This document shows, one piece after another, positions 62,241 to 64,000 of a DNA stretch of 64,000 bases. The position numbers and the translations under genes are program-made. Source of the stretch: Arthrobacter sp. OY3WO11 (GTDB taxonomy: Bacteria; Actinomycetota; Actinomycetes; Actinomycetales; Micrococcaceae); contig NZ_LWLP01000001.1 in assembly GCF_001641125.1 (NCBI RefSeq), positions 3,475,828 to 3,539,827 of the forward strand, read 5' to 3'. Within the stretch, counting starts at the first letter, position 1. Each line of letters begins with the position of its first letter. The notes under the pieces were generated by a model, which was not told the origin of the DNA, ran no database searches, and was given only the letters and a program-made list of their open reading frames with translations.

Positions 62241-63281
62241 TCAGGCGCTGGTGGCGTCCTGGACCTCGCCCACCAGTTCCTCGATGATGTCCTCCAGGAA
62301 CAGGACACCGGTGGTGTTGCCCTGCGCGTCGAACACCCTGGCAACGTGGGCGCCGGTGCGGCGCATCGTGGCCAGCGCGTCCTCAAGCTCGCTGCCGCTG
62401 AAGGCGGAGGCGAGGCGGCGGATCCGCTTGGCAGGCACCCGCTGGGTGAACTTCTCCTGCGTGGTCAGGTCCATGACGTCCTTGAGGTGCAGGTAGCCGG
62501 AGGGCTCGCCGTCGTCGTTGGTGAGGATGTACCGCGAGTACCCGTGCCCGGCCACGGCGCGCTGGATGTCAGCCGGCGTGGCGGACTCCGGCAGGAGCAC
62601 CATTTCGGAGATGGGCACCTCAACGTCCGCCACGGTCTTGGCCGTGAATTCGAACGCGGCGCTCAGGGTTCCGGTGGTGTCCGTCAGCATGCCGTCGCGG
62701 GTGGACTGCTCCACGATGTTGGCCACCTCATCCAGCGTGTAGGCGCTGGTGGCCTCATCCTTCGGCTCCACCTTGAACAGGCGCAGGATGGAGTTGGCGA
62801 TGCCGTTCAGCGTCCAGATCACCGGCTTGAAGATGCGCGCCACCATCACCAGCGGCGGGGCCAGGATCAGGGCTGCCCGCGTGGGAACGGAGAAGGAGAT
62901 GTTCTTCGGGACCATCTCCCCGAGCACCACGTGCAGGAACGTAACCAGCAGCAGCGCGGTGATGAAGGCAATGATGCTGATCGCCTCGTAGGACAGGGAG
63001 GTCAGGCCCAGCGGGATTTCCAGCAGGTGGTGGATGGCAGGTTCGGAGACGTTCAGGATCACCAGGGAACAGACGGTGATGCCCAGCTGGCTGGTGGCCA
63101 GCATCAGCGTGGCGTGCTCCATGGCCCACAGCGTGGTCTTGGCGGCCTTGCTGCCGGCCTCCGCCTTGGGCTCAATCTGGGAGCGGCGTGCCGAAATGAC
63201 GGCAAACTCCGCACCGACGAAGAAGGCGTTGACCACCAGGAGCACCACCAGCCAGATGATGCCGGGAAGGTATTCACTCAT
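62241..63281 (-). CDS. CNNM-domain/CBS-pair membrane protein
   Basis: A 346-residue protein of the HlyC/CorC (CNNM, DUF21) group, linked in other bacteria to Mg2+/Co2+ handling. Four hydrophobic helices (IIWLVVLLVVNAFFVGAEFA; LMLATSQLGITVCSLVILNV; AISIIAFITALLLVTFLHVV; LGEMVPKNI loop) are followed by two CBS motifs (SEMVLLPESATPADIQRAV, GYLHLKDVMDL, VFLEDIIEELVGE). The CorC_HlyC C-terminal domain is absent. It overlaps the upstream homologue's stop by 8 bp. Confidence 0.88.
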   Translation of the reverse strand: MSEYLPGIIWLVVLLVVNAFFVGAEFAVISARRSQIEPKAEAGSKAAKTTLWAMEHATLMLATSQLGITVCSLVILNVSEPAIHHLLEIPLGLTSLSYEAISIIAFITALLLVTFLHVVLGEMVPKNISFSVPTRAALILAPPLVMVARIFKPVIWTLNGIANSILRLFKVEPKDEATSAYTLDEVANIVEQSTRDGMLTDTTGTLSAAFEFTAKTVADVEVPISEMVLLPESATPADIQRAVAGHGYSRYILTNDDGEPSGYLHLKDVMDLTTQEKFTQRVPAKRIRRLASAFSGSELEDALATMRRTGAHVARVFDAQGNTTGVLFLEDIIEELVGEVQDATSA

Positions 63282-64000
63282 GGGTCAGCTCCTGCGTGAG
63301 GTCGTCGATGATGCGGTCATGGGTGCTCTTCGGCGCGTCCTCGGAGGCGTCGGGAGTGAAGCGGATCCGCTCCACGTGCGTGCCCAGGACGCGCTCCACC
63401 CGGAGCGTCCCGCCGTCGATCCCTACTTCATCCCCCAGTTCCGGGATGCGGTCCAGCTGATCCGTGACAAACCCGGCCAGGGTGTCGTACTCCTCGCCGT
63501 CAGGCACGGTGATGCCCGTCCGGTCCAGCAGCTCATCCGGCCGCAGGGAAGCGTCAAAGGTGGTGGAACGCCCGGTCCGCACCACGCCCGTGCGGGCGCG
63601 GTCGTGCTCGTCCTCAAGCTCCCCCACGATTTCCTCCACCAGGTCCTCGAGCGTCACGATGCCGGCGGTTCCGCCGTGCTCGTCCGAGACGATGGCCACT
63701 TGCAGCCCCTGCTTCCGCAGCAGAACAAGGAGGGTGTCCACGCCCATAGACTCAGGCACCCGGAGCGGCTCAATCATCAGCTCCGAGGCGATCACCCGTG
63801 ACCGGTCCGCGAGGTCCACGGCGAAGGCCTGCTTCACGTGGAGCAGGCCTTGCACGTCGTCGCGGTCCTCCCCAATGACGGGGAACCGGGAGTAGCCGGT
63901 GGTCGTGGCAAGCGCGACGATCTCTTCGGCTGTGTCGTCGGCGTTGACTGCCGTCATGCGCACGCGGGGAGTCATGACGTCCGCGGCGGAGTGCTCCGAG
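63274..64000 (-). CDS. CNNM/CBS/CorC-domain protein, 5' partial
   Basis: C-terminal part of a HlyC/CorC-type protein. The frame stays open to the window edge (SEHSAADVMTPRVRM), so the membrane domain is outside. Visible are a CBS pair (GYSRFPVIGEDRDDVQGLLH, QGLQVAIVSDEHGGTAGIVT then LEDLVEEIVGELEDEHD) and the CorC_HlyC domain (PDGEEYDTLAGFVTDQLDRI). It is the first of two paralogous genes of this group, coupled by an 8-bp overlap. Confidence 0.9.
   Translation of the reverse strand, partial: SEHSAADVMTPRVRMTAVNADDTAEEIVALATTTGYSRFPVIGEDRDDVQGLLHVKQAFAVDLADRSRVIASELMIEPLRVPESMGVDTLLVLLRKQGLQVAIVSDEHGGTAGIVTLEDLVEEIVGELEDEHDRARTGVVRTGRSTTFDASLRPDELLDRTGITVPDGEEYDTLAGFVTDQLDRIPELGDEVGIDGGTLRVERVLGTHVERIRFTPDASEDAPKSTHDRIIDDLTQELTHE

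Overview
The window looks like a chromosomal segment from a high-G+C actinobacterium, most likely a soil Micrococcaceae of the Arthrobacter/Pseudarthrobacter type. This is inferred from gene content: a paaABCDE phenylacetate operon, an LAxTG sortase substrate, a Pls-type synthetase, ATGA/GTGA gene overlaps and several apparently leaderless starts. No rRNA, tRNA, prophage, insertion sequence or CRISPR array was recognised.

Layout. 1-8.5 kb is an envelope polysaccharide region: a sugar transferase (cut by the window edge), UDP-glucose dehydrogenase, a DUF4012 protein, a sortase-anchored protein, a small membrane protein plus VanZ-like protein, and the nucleotide-sugar genes rmlB, rmlA and galU. 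Its first 4 kb is visibly less G+C-rich than the rest. 8.5-13.4 kb is the phenylacetyl-CoA epoxidase operon paaABCDE with a paaG-like isomerase, running towards galU. 13.4-22.2 kb is a mixed accessory stretch: 32-bp tandem repeats, an MFS/TetR pair, lipoproteins, an ArsR/AHSA1-VOC/DinB operon and a HAD dehalogenase. 22.2-29.4 kb holds a lone response regulator, a universal stress protein and a coupled three-gene operon: a Pls/PosA-type single-module peptide synthetase with a membrane-embedded C-terminal half, an M1 metallopeptidase and a 4'-phosphopantetheinyl transferase. Two PHO-box-like direct repeats lie upstream of the synthetase.

29.4-33 kb contains small membrane and stress-type proteins (PRC-barrel/DUF2382) and a flavoprotein. 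33-39.7 kb is a translationally coupled operon of lower G+C: P-loop NTPase, ABC half-transporter with degenerate ATPase motifs, CapA-like protein and a lipoprotein hydrolase, preceded by a hydrolase and a cupin. 40-51.4 kb encodes oxidative hexuronate/glucarate catabolism: LysR, kdgD, semialdehyde dehydrogenase, IclR, uronate dehydrogenase, a sugar ABC importer lacking its ATPase, glucarate dehydratase and an unknown protein. 51.4-64 kb carries Trk potassium uptake, a frameshifted SulP transporter with a MerR gene, a Csp-like copper protein, DUF2254, an AI-2E-type transporter, CsbD, an ArsR/MFS pair with a clear operator, and two CNNM/CBS proteins, the last cut by the edge.

The most interesting parts are the Pls-M1-PPTase operon with its apparent phosphate control, the CapA/ABC/P-loop operon of unknown product, and two dispersed repeat families (a 32-bp tandem unit and a roughly 110-bp element with 14-bp terminal inverted repeats).
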